From Novosphingobium pokkalii (GTDB taxonomy: Bacteria; Pseudomonadota; Alphaproteobacteria; Sphingomonadales; Sphingomonadaceae), in contig NZ_BMZP01000014.1 in assembly GCF_014652855.1 (NCBI RefSeq), positions 53,954 to 117,953 of the forward strand: a stretch of 64,000 nt of DNA. The letters are read 5' to 3'. The translations under genes were made by a program, and so were the position numbers. Shown here one piece after another: positions 54,019 to 64,000 of the stretch (its first letter is position 1; each line of letters starts with the position of its first letter). The notes beneath the pieces were generated by a model, which was not told where the DNA came from, searched no databases, and saw only the letters and a list, made by a program, of their open reading frames with translations.

Positions 54019-55851
54019 ATGGGCGGGCGTCTCTCCCTGATGAAAGCCGCCCTCGCAATGAAGCCGCTTTTCCCTTTGTTTCCGCGCGTTGCCATGCGTG
54101 GTGCATTCCTGCCCATAGCACTCGCCCTTGCTGCCTGCGCCGGTCAGCCCGCGCGGGTGGCCCAGGCGCCGGCTCCGGCCGCTGCGCCGCATCTCGTCAC
54201 CGTCGGGATTGCCGCGTTCAACGATTTCCACGGCCAGCTTGAGCCGCCGCACCAGTCCGTGCTGGTGCCCGATGGCAAGGGCGGCACGGCGCAGGTGCCC
54301 GCCGGCGGCGCGGCCTGGCTCGCTTCGGCGGTGGACGCCGTGCGCGGCCGCTATCCCAACCACCTGACGCTGTCGGCCGGCGACATGATCAGCGCCAGTC
54401 AGGTGGCCTCTTCGCTCTATCTCGACGAGCCGTCGATCGGCGTGATGAATCGCATCGGGGTGGATTTCAACGCCGTGGGCAACCACGAGTTCGACCGCGG
54501 CCGCGACGAACTGCTACGCATGCAGAACGGCGGCTGCGCCCAGTTTACCGCGCACAAGCCGTGTCAGCTCGAACCGTTCCCCGGCGCCAGCTTCCGCTAT
54601 CTGGCGGCCAGCACGGTGGACAAGGATGGCCACACCCTGTTCCCCGCCACCGGCCTCAAGACCTTCGGCAGCGGGGCCGACAAGGTCACCGTGGGGGTGA
54701 TCGGGTTGACGACGCGGACCACGCCCACGCTGGTCAGCCCCGCCGGCATCGCCGGGCTGACCTTCGAGGACGAAGCCGCGACGATCAATGCGCAGGTGCC
54801 CCGGCTCAAGGCGGAAGGCGCCGATGCCATCGTCGTGCTGATCCACGAAGGCGGCAAGCAGCAGGGCGCGCCCGATCCGCAAGGCTGCGATGCCATGTCG
54901 GGCGCCATTCTCGACATCATCAAGCGGCTCGATCCCGGCGTGGACCTGATCATTTCGGGCCATACCCATGCTTCCTACATCTGCCAGTTCCCGGCGGCGG
55001 GGGCGACCCATCCGCTGCTGCTGACCAGCGCCGGGCTTTATGGTGAAATGGTCACCGACATCAGCCTGCAAATCGATCCCGCCGCGCACAAGGTCGTCTC
55101 GGCCCAGGCGCACAACGTGATCGTGCAGTCCGATCCCTACCAGTCGGCCACGCGCCTGGTGCAGCACGACGATCGCTTCCCGGTGTTCCCGCCGCGCGCC
55201 GATGTCGCCGCCTATGTCCAGCGCTATGTCGACGCAGCGAAGGTCTATGCCGCCAAGCCGGTCGGCCGCCTGTCCGGCCCGGCCGCGCGCGGCGAAAGTC
55301 CCGCGCTCACCACGGGCGGGCCGCTCGGCAACCTGATCGCCGATTCGCAACTGGCCGCCACGCGCAGCGCCGGTGCGCAAGTGGCGCTGATGAACCCGTT
55401 CGGCATCCGCACCGCCTTGGTCCCGGCCGCCGACGGCACCGTCACGTTCGGAGACATCTATCGCGTACAGCCCTTCGGCAATGTGCTGATCACGGAAACG
55501 CTGACCGGCGCGCAACTGAAAGCGGTGCTGGAACAAGGGGTGGATGACCAAGGCCCGCATCAGGGCCTGGCGGTCTCGTCCAACGTGCGCTTTGCCATCG
55601 ATCTTGCGCGCCCGGCGGGCAGCCGCGTGGTGGCCCTGACCATCGACGGCAAGCCGGTACCGCCGCAGCAGACCTATCGCGTCACGGTCAACAATTTCTT
55701 GGCGCAGGGCGGCGACACTTTCACCGATCTGGCCGACAAGCCCGACGCGGTGACCGGTATGACCGATCTCGACGCGCTCCAGGCCTGGATCAGCGCCGTA
55801 CCGGTGCGCCAGGTGCCCACCGAAGAGCGCCTGCGCGTGATCACGCGGTAA
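54019..55851 (+). CDS. bifunctional UDP-sugar hydrolase/5'-nucleotidase lipoprotein
   Basis: A 610-residue secreted two-metal phosphohydrolase. The lipobox is ALALAAC at about Cys40. The metallophosphatase half has IAAFNDFHGQLEPPH, TLSAGDMISASQVASSLY, NAVGNHEFDRGRDELLRM and IISGHTHASYICQF; the C-terminal 5_nucleotid_C half has LMNPFGIRTALV, TFGDIYRVQPFGNVLITETL and NNFLAQGGDTFTDL. It scavenges nucleotides in the periplasm. Start ATG 54019 has AAAGG about 10 nt upstream; ATG 54040 and 54058 are in frame. Confidence 0.9.
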   Translation: MGGRLSLMKAALAMKPLFPLFPRVAMRGAFLPIALALAACAGQPARVAQAPAPAAAPHLVTVGIAAFNDFHGQLEPPHQSVLVPDGKGGTAQVPAGGAAWLASAVDAVRGRYPNHLTLSAGDMISASQVASSLYLDEPSIGVMNRIGVDFNAVGNHEFDRGRDELLRMQNGGCAQFTAHKPCQLEPFPGASFRYLAASTVDKDGHTLFPATGLKTFGSGADKVTVGVIGLTTRTTPTLVSPAGIAGLTFEDEAATINAQVPRLKAEGADAIVVLIHEGGKQQGAPDPQGCDAMSGAILDIIKRLDPGVDLIISGHTHASYICQFPAAGATHPLLLTSAGLYGEMVTDISLQIDPAAHKVVSAQAHNVIVQSDPYQSATRLVQHDDRFPVFPPRADVAAYVQRYVDAAKVYAAKPVGRLSGPAARGESPALTTGGPLGNLIADSQLAATRSAGAQVALMNPFGIRTALVPAADGTVTFGDIYRVQPFGNVLITETLTGAQLKAVLEQGVDDQGPHQGLAVSSNVRFAIDLARPAGSRVVALTIDGKPVPPQQTYRVTVNNFLAQGGDTFTDLADKPDAVTGMTDLDALQAWISAVPVRQVPTEERLRVITR

Positions 55852-55925
55852 TTCCTTCCATTCCATTGCATGGTTGCAGCGCCATCGCCCCGCCCCTACC
55901 GTCACTGACCAGAGAGGATGAGGCA

Positions 55926-56336
55926 ATGGCGCTGCTCGACAATCCGAAGTTTCGCTGGATCTTGCATTGCGGCTGGAAAGGGCTGTGCCCCCGCTGCGGC
56001 AAGGCCAGCATGTTTGCCGGCTGGCTCAAGCTGGCCAAGCGCTGCCCGGAATGCGGCCTCGATTTCGGCTTCGCCCGGGCAGACGACGGGCCGGCGTTCT
56101 TCGCCCTGTGCCTCACCGCTTTCCCGCTGACCTTCTTCGCCGTCTGGCTTGAAGTGGCCTATAGCCCGCCGTGGTGGGTTCACTTGCTCACGTCCGTGCC
56201 GATCCTTGCGGTCGGCTGCCTCGGCTCGCTCCGCCCGTTCAAGGGCTGGCTGGTCGCCTCGCAATACGTGAACAAGGCGACCGAAGCCGGCACCGAAGGC
56301 CTCTGGGCCAAGCTGGAAGAGCGCGACGAACCCTGA
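55926..56336 (+). CDS. DUF983 zinc-ribbon membrane protein
   Basis: A 136-residue protein with a zinc ribbon of two pairs (CPRCGKASMF and CPECGLDFGF) followed by two membrane segments (about 60-80 FFALCLTAFPLTFFAVWLEV and 88-106). This is the DUF983 plan. Function unknown; some members sit in cytochrome oxidase clusters, but not here. ATG 55926 follows a GAGAGGATGAGG ribosome-site region. Confidence 0.87.
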   Translation: MALLDNPKFRWILHCGWKGLCPRCGKASMFAGWLKLAKRCPECGLDFGFARADDGPAFFALCLTAFPLTFFAVWLEVAYSPPWWVHLLTSVPILAVGCLGSLRPFKGWLVASQYVNKATEAGTEGLWAKLEERDEP

Positions 56337-56479
56337 AGGGCGGTTGCTTTGGCCCAGCGAGCAAGGAATTTCTCGCGCGGAGGCGCAGAGCGTGAATTTC
56401 CCCTGCGCCTCTGCCCGACCCGTAAAAAGTGCCGAGCGAGAAGTGCTGCCAGGAATGTCCTCATTCGCCAAACCTCTGC

Positions 56480-56897
56480 CGTCGCCCCGTGCTTGACACG
56501 GGGCTTGGCTACTTTGCTACCTCGCTTTGCGGCGCAGTCACTGGATACCACTGGTCCCATAGGTCGAGCCAACCGGGATTGTCCGCCTCGATCAATGTGA
56601 ATTTCCATTCCCGGCGCCATTTTTTGACCAGTTTCTCACGGGCGATCGCGGATTCGATTTCCGGGTGCCGCTCGGCATAGACCAGCCTTGTCTTGCCAAA
56701 ATCCCTTGCGTGGATCGAGCCATGGCCCTCGCGATGCTGCCAAACGCGGCGGATCAGGTCGGATATGACACCTATATACATCCCGCCGCGATAGCGGTTT
56801 GCCATGATGTAGACCCAGCCGCCTTTACTCATTCTACCAGCATGCCAAAGGCAACGCCGCAAGGGAAGCCAAGCCCCGTGTCAAGCACGGGGCGACG
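56480..56897. mobile_element. 418-bp inverted-repeat unit carrying a GIY-YIG nuclease
   Basis: Perfect 31-bp inverted repeats, 56480-56510 and 56867-56897, bound a single GIY-YIG nuclease gene. Each arm is itself a hairpin: CCCCGTG, a five-base loop CTTGA, then CACGGGG. The left repeat overlaps the gene's stop codon (TAG, 56509-56511); the right repeat lies 35 nt upstream of its start. No target-site duplication is visible. The left flank (56341-56480) holds another short inverted repeat, GAGGCGCAG with CTGCGCCTC, at 56380 and 56403. Mobility is inferred from structure. Confidence 0.7.
56509..56832 (-). CDS. GIY-YIG domain nuclease
   Basis: A 107-residue single-domain nuclease. WVYIMANRYRGGMYIGVISD is the GIY-YIG pair (VYI and YIG), DLIRRVWQH has the catalytic Arg, and ESAIAREKLVKKWRRE has the metal-binding Glu. 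Members of this short family are often present in many copies in alphaproteobacterial genomes. It lacks any DNA-binding extension. Start ATG 56832 (MSKGGWVYIM). The gene fills the space between two perfect inverted repeats. Confidence 0.88.
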   Translation of the reverse strand: MSKGGWVYIMANRYRGGMYIGVISDLIRRVWQHREGHGSIHARDFGKTRLVYAERHPEIESAIAREKLVKKWRREWKFTLIEADNPGWLDLWDQWYPVTAPQSEVAK

Positions 56898-56957
56898 AGT
56901 ATCCTGTTGGACAGGGTCCGCTTCCCACCACAAAACCCCCCACCGCCTCAGCGCGAC

Positions 56958-57269
56958 CTATCGCCGCGCCGGCGCATCCGGCAGCCGACAAGCGGTGCAG
57001 CGACGCCAGCATACCAGCCCCGGCATCATCTCACGCGGGGCCTTGCCCGGCTCGGGATAGAGCCCGGCCATGATCTCGGGCGCGATGCCTTCTGGCGCGG
57101 CGCGGTTGTGGCACATCAGGCAATTGCGCCGAAACCGCTCGCGCGTCAGCCCGGAATGATCCTCGACCACGGGTGCCGCCGGGGGCGCTCCAGCCTCGAC
57201 CACGCTCGCCGGCATCACGCCCGCCGCAAAAGCTAGCATCCCCGCAACAAGCCACCATCGCTGCCGCAT
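56958..57269 (-). CDS. small exported protein with a CxxCH haem-type motif
   Basis: A 103-residue protein with a signal peptide (about 1-26, ending VVEAG) and a single C-x2-C-His (CLMCHNRAAPEG), which would attach haem c. The C-terminus has another cysteine cluster, CWRRCTACRLP. It resembles very small periplasmic cytochrome c-like proteins lacking a clear distal Met ligand, unless one of the Met residues in EIMAGLYP or REMMPGL serves. Function unknown. Start ATG 57269. Confidence 0.65.
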   Translation of the reverse strand: MRQRWWLVAGMLAFAAGVMPASVVEAGAPPAAPVVEDHSGLTRERFRRNCLMCHNRAAPEGIAPEIMAGLYPEPGKAPREMMPGLVCWRRCTACRLPDAPARR

Positions 57270-57351
57270 GACTGCCCCCAGTCGCGCGCCGCACATCGGC
57301 GCAGGCCCATTGTTTCACCCCGCCCGCGCCTCGGCAAGAGGGCCTGAGCCG

Positions 57352-58035
57352 TCACCCCTGGCGATAATCGGCCAGGATCGCGCCACAGGCGGCAAGCTCT
57401 GCCTCATGACTTTCCTCCCGCCAGGTTTCGGCCAGGGCCTGCCGCTCCCAATCCTGCATCGCCGGATGCGCCAGCACATGATCCACCCAGGCCTGGCCAC
57501 GGCCTACGTCCAGCCCATAGGTGCGGATGCGAAACGCCACGGGCGCAAAGAAGGCATCAAGCACGGTAAATGCCGGGCCGGCCAGCCACGGGCCGCCGAA
57601 CCGGTCCAGCCCCTGTTCGAAGAGTTCGCGCACGCGAGCCACGTCGCGCAACAGCGCCGGGCGCATCGCGCCGGGCCGCACCCGCACGCCCACGTTCATG
57701 GTGCAGTCGTTGCGCAAGGCGGAAAAGCCGCCGTGCATCTCGCACACCGCGCTCTGGGCAAAGGCGCGCGCCGCCGCGTCGGCCGGCCACACGCCGTCGT
57801 GCCGGTCGGCCAGGTAGAGCGCGATGCCCAGCGAATCCCACACCGTGGTGTCCCCGTCGATCAGCACCGGCACCTGCCCGGTCGGCGAAAAGGCCCGGAA
57901 CGCGTCATAGTTCACCGGCTTGGCAAAGGGTTCGATGCGATCCTTGAACGCCACGCCCAGCGCCTTGAGCAGCAGCCAAGGCCGCAACGACCAGCTCGAA
58001 TAGTTCCGGTTTGCCGTGATCAGGGTATAGCTCAT
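57352..58035 (-). CDS. glutathione S-transferase family protein
   Basis: A 227-residue cytosolic GST. The thioredoxin-like N-domain begins YTLITANRNYSSWSLRPWLL (a Ser-rich active-site loop), with QVPVLIDGDTTVWDS as the glutathione-binding cis-Pro block; the helical C-domain runs from about residue 90. No specific class can be fixed; it resembles the bacterial zeta/beta mix. Divergent from the universal stress protein. Confidence 0.88.
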   Translation of the reverse strand: MSYTLITANRNYSSWSLRPWLLLKALGVAFKDRIEPFAKPVNYDAFRAFSPTGQVPVLIDGDTTVWDSLGIALYLADRHDGVWPADAAARAFAQSAVCEMHGGFSALRNDCTMNVGVRVRPGAMRPALLRDVARVRELFEQGLDRFGGPWLAGPAFTVLDAFFAPVAFRIRTYGLDVGRGQAWVDHVLAHPAMQDWERQALAETWREESHEAELAACGAILADYRQG

Positions 58036-58145
58036 GGTCGGGCGCTCCGTCGTGCTGGCTCTTTTCCGCGCCGGTTGATTCAGGTCATGGCGCGGCGCTC
58101 GGTAGGTGCCACAATGGGGGCATTGTTGGAAGAAGGAGGATCCCC

Positions 58146-58925
58146 GTGCGCTCCATTCTCTGCCCGATCGACGGCGCCAAGACTCTCGACGACCGTCTCG
58201 AAACCGCCCTGGCCCTGGCCCGCGCCACCGATGGCCACGTCAGCGTGCAAATCGCCAGCCCCTTTGCCGAACTGGCCGTGTGGGAGCCGTTCGGCGGCGC
58301 CGCGCTCACGGCCGAAGTGATCGACCAGGTGCGGCAGGAAGACACCGTGCTGGCGCAGCGGGTGGATGCCCGGCTCGCCCCGCAGGACGTGCCGTTCGAT
58401 GTGATGCAGACGGCACAGGCGCCGATCCCCGCCGCCTATGCCGCCGCGCGCTTTGCCGATGTGGTGGTCACCAGCTTGGCCGATCCGCTGGTGGAGGAAC
58501 TGGTGCTCGGCGTACGCAGCCCCGTGCTCGCCGTGCCGCAGGGTGCACCGCTCACCGATTTCACCGGCCCGGCGATGGTTGCCTGGGACGGCGGGATCGA
58601 AGCGGCGCATGCCCTGCGTGCTGCACTGCCCCTGCTCGCGCGGGCCAGCGCGGTCCATCTCGTCGCGGTGGAGGAAAAGCCCGACGCCCTGCCGGCGATC
58701 GAGGCTGCCGCCTATCTCTCGCGCCACGGCATCCATGCCGAAACCCACGCCATCCCCGCGAGTGGGCCGATCGCGGCAACGCTGGTCGATACCGCCCGGC
58801 GGCTCGGCGCAAAGCTGATCGTGATGGGCCTGTTCGGCCGCAGCCGGCTGCGCGAATTGCTGCTGGGCGGGGTGTCGCGCGCCATGCTCGACAATTCCAC
58901 CCTGCCGCTGCTGCTGGCGCATTGA
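58146..58925 (+). CDS. universal stress protein, tandem UspA-like domains
   Basis: A 259-residue protein. The N-terminal half (about 1-130) is a degenerate Usp fold and the C-terminal half (about 140-259) a better one, ending with the nucleotide motif GLFGRSRLRELLLGGVSRAM, a match to G-2x-G-9x-G-x-S, so ATP binding is likely. Start GTG 58146 follows a strong AGGAGG about seven nt upstream. Not in an obvious operon. Confidence 0.85.
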   Translation: MRSILCPIDGAKTLDDRLETALALARATDGHVSVQIASPFAELAVWEPFGGAALTAEVIDQVRQEDTVLAQRVDARLAPQDVPFDVMQTAQAPIPAAYAAARFADVVVTSLADPLVEELVLGVRSPVLAVPQGAPLTDFTGPAMVAWDGGIEAAHALRAALPLLARASAVHLVAVEEKPDALPAIEAAAYLSRHGIHAETHAIPASGPIAATLVDTARRLGAKLIVMGLFGRSRLRELLLGGVSRAMLDNSTLPLLLAH

Positions 58926-59034
58926 ACCGGCTGGGCAATAGCTTCGGTAAGCCCTTGCCCGGCAGTGCCGGTCTGGCATGATCGCGCCCAAGGTGGCGGC
59001 ACAGGGGCTGCCGCCGGCCTTGGGAGTGATGCCG

Positions 59035-59799
59035 ATGCGCCGCCGTTTTGTCTTGCCGTTCACTGCACTGGCCTTGGCCAGCCTGGTGATGCCCGCTGCC
59101 CAAGCCGCGCCCGCGCCGTCCACGGCGATCAGCCGCGCCCTGGCCGATCCGGCGCGCAGCGCCACCAACCGCGCGCTCGATGAAAGCCGCAAACCTGCCG
59201 AAATCCTGGCCTTCGCCGGATTCAAGCCCGGCCAGGTCGTGGCCGACTGGGGCGCGGGCGGTGGCTATTATTCCGAGTTGATCGCGGATGTCGTCGGCCC
59301 CAAGGGCCGAGTCTATGCCCTCGCCAATCCCGCCTATCTCAAGCCTGGCACACTCGATGCCGTCGCCAAGGCGCATGCCAACGTCCTGATGCTGGTCGCG
59401 CCGCCAGCGGGGATGACGCTGGCCCCCGGCAGCCTCGACGCCATTTTCGCCCATCTCGAATTTCACGATCTCTACCTGCCCGCCGCCCATGGCGGCACCA
59501 CGCCGGCGCGCCCGGTTGCGACAACCCTGGCCAACTGGTTTGCCGCGCTGCGCCCCGGTGGCACGGTTACCATCGTCGATCACGTCGGCCCGGCCGGCAC
59601 CCCGGCCACGGTGGCCGATACCCTGCACCGCATCGATCCGGCGCAAGTGAAGGCCGACATGCTGGCCGCCGGCTTCGTGCTCGACGCCGAAAGCAGCGTT
59701 TTGCAACGCAATGACGACCCCCATACTGCAATCGTTTTCGATCCGGCGTTGCGCGGAAAGACCGATCGCTTCGCCTTGCGTTTCCGCCGGCCCGCCTAG
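59035..59799 (+). CDS. exported class I SAM methyltransferase-like protein
   Basis: A 254-residue protein. Residues 1-24 are a signal peptide (MRRRFVLPFTALALASLVMP, ending AQA). Motif I VVADWGAGGGYYSELIADVV, a poor motif II and RPGGTVTIVDHVG are of the SAM-dependent Rossmann fold. A periplasmic methyltransferase is unusual because SAM is cytoplasmic; related exported proteins occur in many proteobacteria. Start ATG 59035 was chosen by spacing from GGGAG and by the signal peptide; ATG 58978 and 59029 are in frame. Confidence 0.82.
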   Translation: MRRRFVLPFTALALASLVMPAAQAAPAPSTAISRALADPARSATNRALDESRKPAEILAFAGFKPGQVVADWGAGGGYYSELIADVVGPKGRVYALANPAYLKPGTLDAVAKAHANVLMLVAPPAGMTLAPGSLDAIFAHLEFHDLYLPAAHGGTTPARPVATTLANWFAALRPGGTVTIVDHVGPAGTPATVADTLHRIDPAQVKADMLAAGFVLDAESSVLQRNDDPHTAIVFDPALRGKTDRFALRFRRPA

Positions 59800-59883
59800 G
59801 GTTTCGCAATCAATTGCATAAAGCGCAATTCATATTTCGTCTTTCGCATTTGCACAAATTGGGAATGTAAGGCATAGCAAAAC

Positions 59884-59949
59884 TGCCTTTCAGGCATCCT
59901 CTCCCAAAACTTCCAAAGGCCTGGCCGGCAACGGCCGGGCCATTTTTTT
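59884..59949 (+). ncRNA. candidate small RNA with C-rich single-stranded motif
   Basis: The gap 59800-60158 has an AT-rich stretch with a weak promoter-like pair (TTGCAC at 59850-59855, CATAGC at about 59873). After it come a small hairpin TGCC/GGCA, an unpaired TCCTCTCCC, and a GC hairpin (59918-59941) with a run of seven T. The C-rich single strand could pair with ribosome sites, as in Hfq-type regulators such as the CCUCCUCCC group. Prediction is by eye; a simple terminator for the methyltransferase gene is the alternative. Confidence 0.35.
59918..59949 (+). terminator. strong rho-independent terminator
   Basis: GGCCTGGCCG and CGGCCGGGCC form a 10-bp stem (one G-U) with a four-base loop, followed by ATTTTTTT. 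It lies 119 nt after the methyltransferase stop, an unusually long distance if it only serves that gene. Confidence 0.85.
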
Positions 59950-60158
59950 GCCATCATCCCGCCGCTCTGCGTGCCCCACGGCAAACACCCCACATCTCGC
60001 CAGCCCCTTGCCGATGAACCAAAGCGGCCGCTCTGCGTTTGCGAACGACGGGCGTTTGAAGCACAGCGGTTTGAAATCTGCGGCCTGCGATCCTAGCTAG
60101 TGTGCAAGCGGGGCAGCTCTGCCCCGATCCGCAAACCCCCAAGGGTGAAAAGAGGCCA

Positions 60159-62477
<2,319 letters not shown>

Positions 62478-62485
62478 ATGCGACA

Positions 62486-62524
62486 AAGCCCCTCGCTTCA
62501 GTCAGGAGCGAGGGGCTTCTTTTC
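62486..62524. terminator. terminator between CDC48 and the MFS gene
   Basis: AAGCCCCTCGCT and AGCGAGGGGCTT form a perfect 12-bp stem with a nine-base loop, followed by CTTTTC. It lies between convergent genes and may serve both. Confidence 0.88.
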
Positions 62525-63818
62525 AGGCTTGGGCCACCACTTCATCGAAGCGCTGCACGTGGCGCAGTTCGGGGAACAGCCGGCCCCAGGCAAATGCGAT
62601 GGCCACCGCGCTCACGCCGCCGAACACGACTGAGCCAACCGGGCCAAGAATGGCACCCATTACGCCGCTTTCCATTTCCCCCAGTTCGTTGGAAGCGGTG
62701 ATGAACAGGGCCGATGTCGCCCCCACGCGCCCACGCATCGCATCGGGCGTCACCACCTGCACCAGCGTCTGCCGTACATAGACCGAAATCATGTCCGCCG
62801 CGCCGGCCAGGGCCAGCATGGCCAGCGACAAGGGCAGCCAGCGCGAAATCCCGAACACGGCGGAAGCCACGCCGAACAACGCAACGGCGGCCAGCATCCT
62901 GGGCCCGACGCCGTTCTCCACGGGACGCCACGACAACCATAACGCGGTGGACACGGCACCTACGGAAGAGGCGGAGCGCAACAGCCCAAGCCCGGCTGGG
63001 CCCACATGGAGAATGTCCCGGGCATAGACCGGCAGCATGGCCGTCGCCCCGCCCAGCAAGACGGCAAACAGATCCAGGCTGATCGCCCCCAGCAACATGC
63101 GGTTGTGGGCCACATAGCGCAGCCCCTCCAGGATATGGACCAAGGGTTTGCCATCGGCCACCGGGCGATTGGCGCCATGCGGCCCGATCGCCAGTTGCGC
63201 CAGCAGGGCCGCACACAGCAGTGCCAGCGTCAGGCCATAGGCAAAGTCGGGCGCCACGCCATAGGCAAAGCCGCCCAGCACCGGGCCAACGATCCCGCCG
63301 ATGCGGCCGGCAATCGCGCTCACCGCAATCGCGCGCGGCATGCTTTCCGCCGGCACCAGCGCCGGGGCCAGAGCGTTCATCGCCGGCGCATAGAACCCGC
63401 GCCCGGCGGCAAACCCGGCGGCGACCAGATAGAACACCGGCAAGTCTGCCCGCCCCAACGCTTGCAACACCACCAGGACGCCGACTGCCGCGATCTGCAC
63501 CAGCAACGCCAGTCGCACCACCAGGCGGCGATCGTGGCGGTCCGCCACCAGTCCGGCAAAGGGATTGATCAGCAAAACGGGCAGGAACTGTGAAAGGCCG
63601 ATCAACCCGATGCGCAGCGACGCCGCTTTCACGTCGAGCGACGTACGCGCCACGTCATAGGCCGCCCAGCCCAGCACCACGACCAGGTTGCTCTGCGCCA
63701 GCATCGCACAAATCCGGGCGATCCAGAACGCGCGGAATGCGGGAATGGCGAGGGGATGACCGGGAACGTGTGGGGCAGATGGGTGCAAGGCAGGAAATCC
63801 CGATGGATTTGAGGCCAT
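62523..63818 (-). CDS. MFS exporter, enterobactin exporter (EntS)-like MFS_3 family
   Basis: A 431-residue transporter with 12 hydrophobic segments. FRAFWIARICAMLAQSNLVV opens TM1; NPFAGLVADRHDRRLVVRLA is the A-like loop between TM2 and TM3; a central polar loop divides the halves. The MFS_3 branch exports siderophores, macrolides or other small amphipathic molecules. No siderophore synthesis gene is nearby, so substrate is open. Start ATG 63818. Confidence 0.87.
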   Translation of the reverse strand: MASNPSGFPALHPSAPHVPGHPLAIPAFRAFWIARICAMLAQSNLVVVLGWAAYDVARTSLDVKAASLRIGLIGLSQFLPVLLINPFAGLVADRHDRRLVVRLALLVQIAAVGVLVVLQALGRADLPVFYLVAAGFAAGRGFYAPAMNALAPALVPAESMPRAIAVSAIAGRIGGIVGPVLGGFAYGVAPDFAYGLTLALLCAALLAQLAIGPHGANRPVADGKPLVHILEGLRYVAHNRMLLGAISLDLFAVLLGGATAMLPVYARDILHVGPAGLGLLRSASSVGAVSTALWLSWRPVENGVGPRMLAAVALFGVASAVFGISRWLPLSLAMLALAGAADMISVYVRQTLVQVVTPDAMRGRVGATSALFITASNELGEMESGVMGAILGPVGSVVFGGVSAVAIAFAWGRLFPELRHVQRFDEVVAQA

Positions 63819-64000
63819 TCGGCCCTTGTGGGCCTGCCCTTAGCAGCAACTCCCCCATCCGGGTTATGATAATGTGGCCCCAAGCTATTGATGCCACCCA
63901 CACGCAAATCCCCTGCCTTGTGCGGGAGGGGAAGTGTGGTGACGTGACCCCCTGATTTTCCTCCAAGCTTGATTAGAGTCTGGTCCATTGGAAGGACGGA
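63819..64000. other. upstream region of the MFS gene to the window edge
   Basis: 182 bases. No gene start is recognised. The region should hold the promoter of the MFS gene; nothing firmer can be said from sequence. Confidence 0.4.

Noticed and set aside
55852..56479. Target-site duplication for the GIY-YIG unit
   Set aside because: The bases just outside the two inverted repeats do not match each other in direct orientation.

Overview
This 64 kb window is GC-rich, densely coded chromosomal DNA that looks like an alphaproteobacterium of the order Sphingomonadales, probably Novosphingobium-like. The assignment rests on family content and gene order: a UrcA-family protein, a TorF-type porin, a NodT-type outer membrane factor, a DUF6491-like lipoprotein, dnaA next to rpsT, secB divergent from a timA-mltA-smr run, and GANTC (CcrM-type) sites ahead of dnaA. 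It was made without a database search. Most of the window is core genome, with a phage remnant at the left edge and a few small repeat elements.

Layout. 1-3500: the right end of a prophage or phage-derived tail locus, with a pectate-lyase-fold tail spike (cut by the window edge), three small proteins including a holin-like one, and an Rz spanin with an Rz1 lipoprotein gene nested in another frame. 3501-9086: gloA, mtgA, a TonB-dependent receptor and a PP2A-like phosphatase. 9337-17731: a TorF porin, a three-gene heavy-metal-type RND efflux operon and a dicarboxylate/cation symporter. 17891-25988: a lipoprotein, nth, dapB, a chemotaxis receptor, a LysR regulator with a divergent zinc alcohol dehydrogenase, a sirtuin, a ThiF/MoeB-like protein and a small membrane protein. 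26000-28642: DnaA-box-like cluster, dnaA, a GANTC-containing regulatory region and rpsT. 28967-38486: a P450-fold protein without the haem cysteine, hemH, an IorB-like molybdenum hydroxylase subunit and mrp on the minus strand, divergent from hflK-hflC-degP. 38639-46754: two small unknowns, PBP1A, msrB, an HxlR regulator, UrcA, a lipid kinase-like protein, a metallophosphoesterase and a DUF4136-like lipoprotein. 46966-53104: trpS, murJ and secB on the minus strand, divergent from timA-mltA-smr. 53495-64000: a thermonuclease-like protein, a 5'-nucleotidase-like lipoprotein, a DUF983 protein, a GIY-YIG nuclease unit inside perfect inverted repeats, a CxxCH protein, a GST, a universal stress protein, an exported methyltransferase, a candidate small RNA, a CDC48-type AAA ATPase and an MFS exporter.

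Three themes stand out. Many genes serve the cell envelope and protein quality control (mtgA, PBP1A, murJ, mltA, secB, degP, hflKC, CDC48). Two kinds of interspersed palindromic element occur: a tripartite hairpin element present three times, always between convergent genes and with apparent compensatory base changes, and a 418-bp unit in which a GIY-YIG nuclease gene is bounded by 31-bp perfect inverted repeats. Finally, a haem-cysteine-less P450 homologue sits immediately downstream of ferrochelatase.
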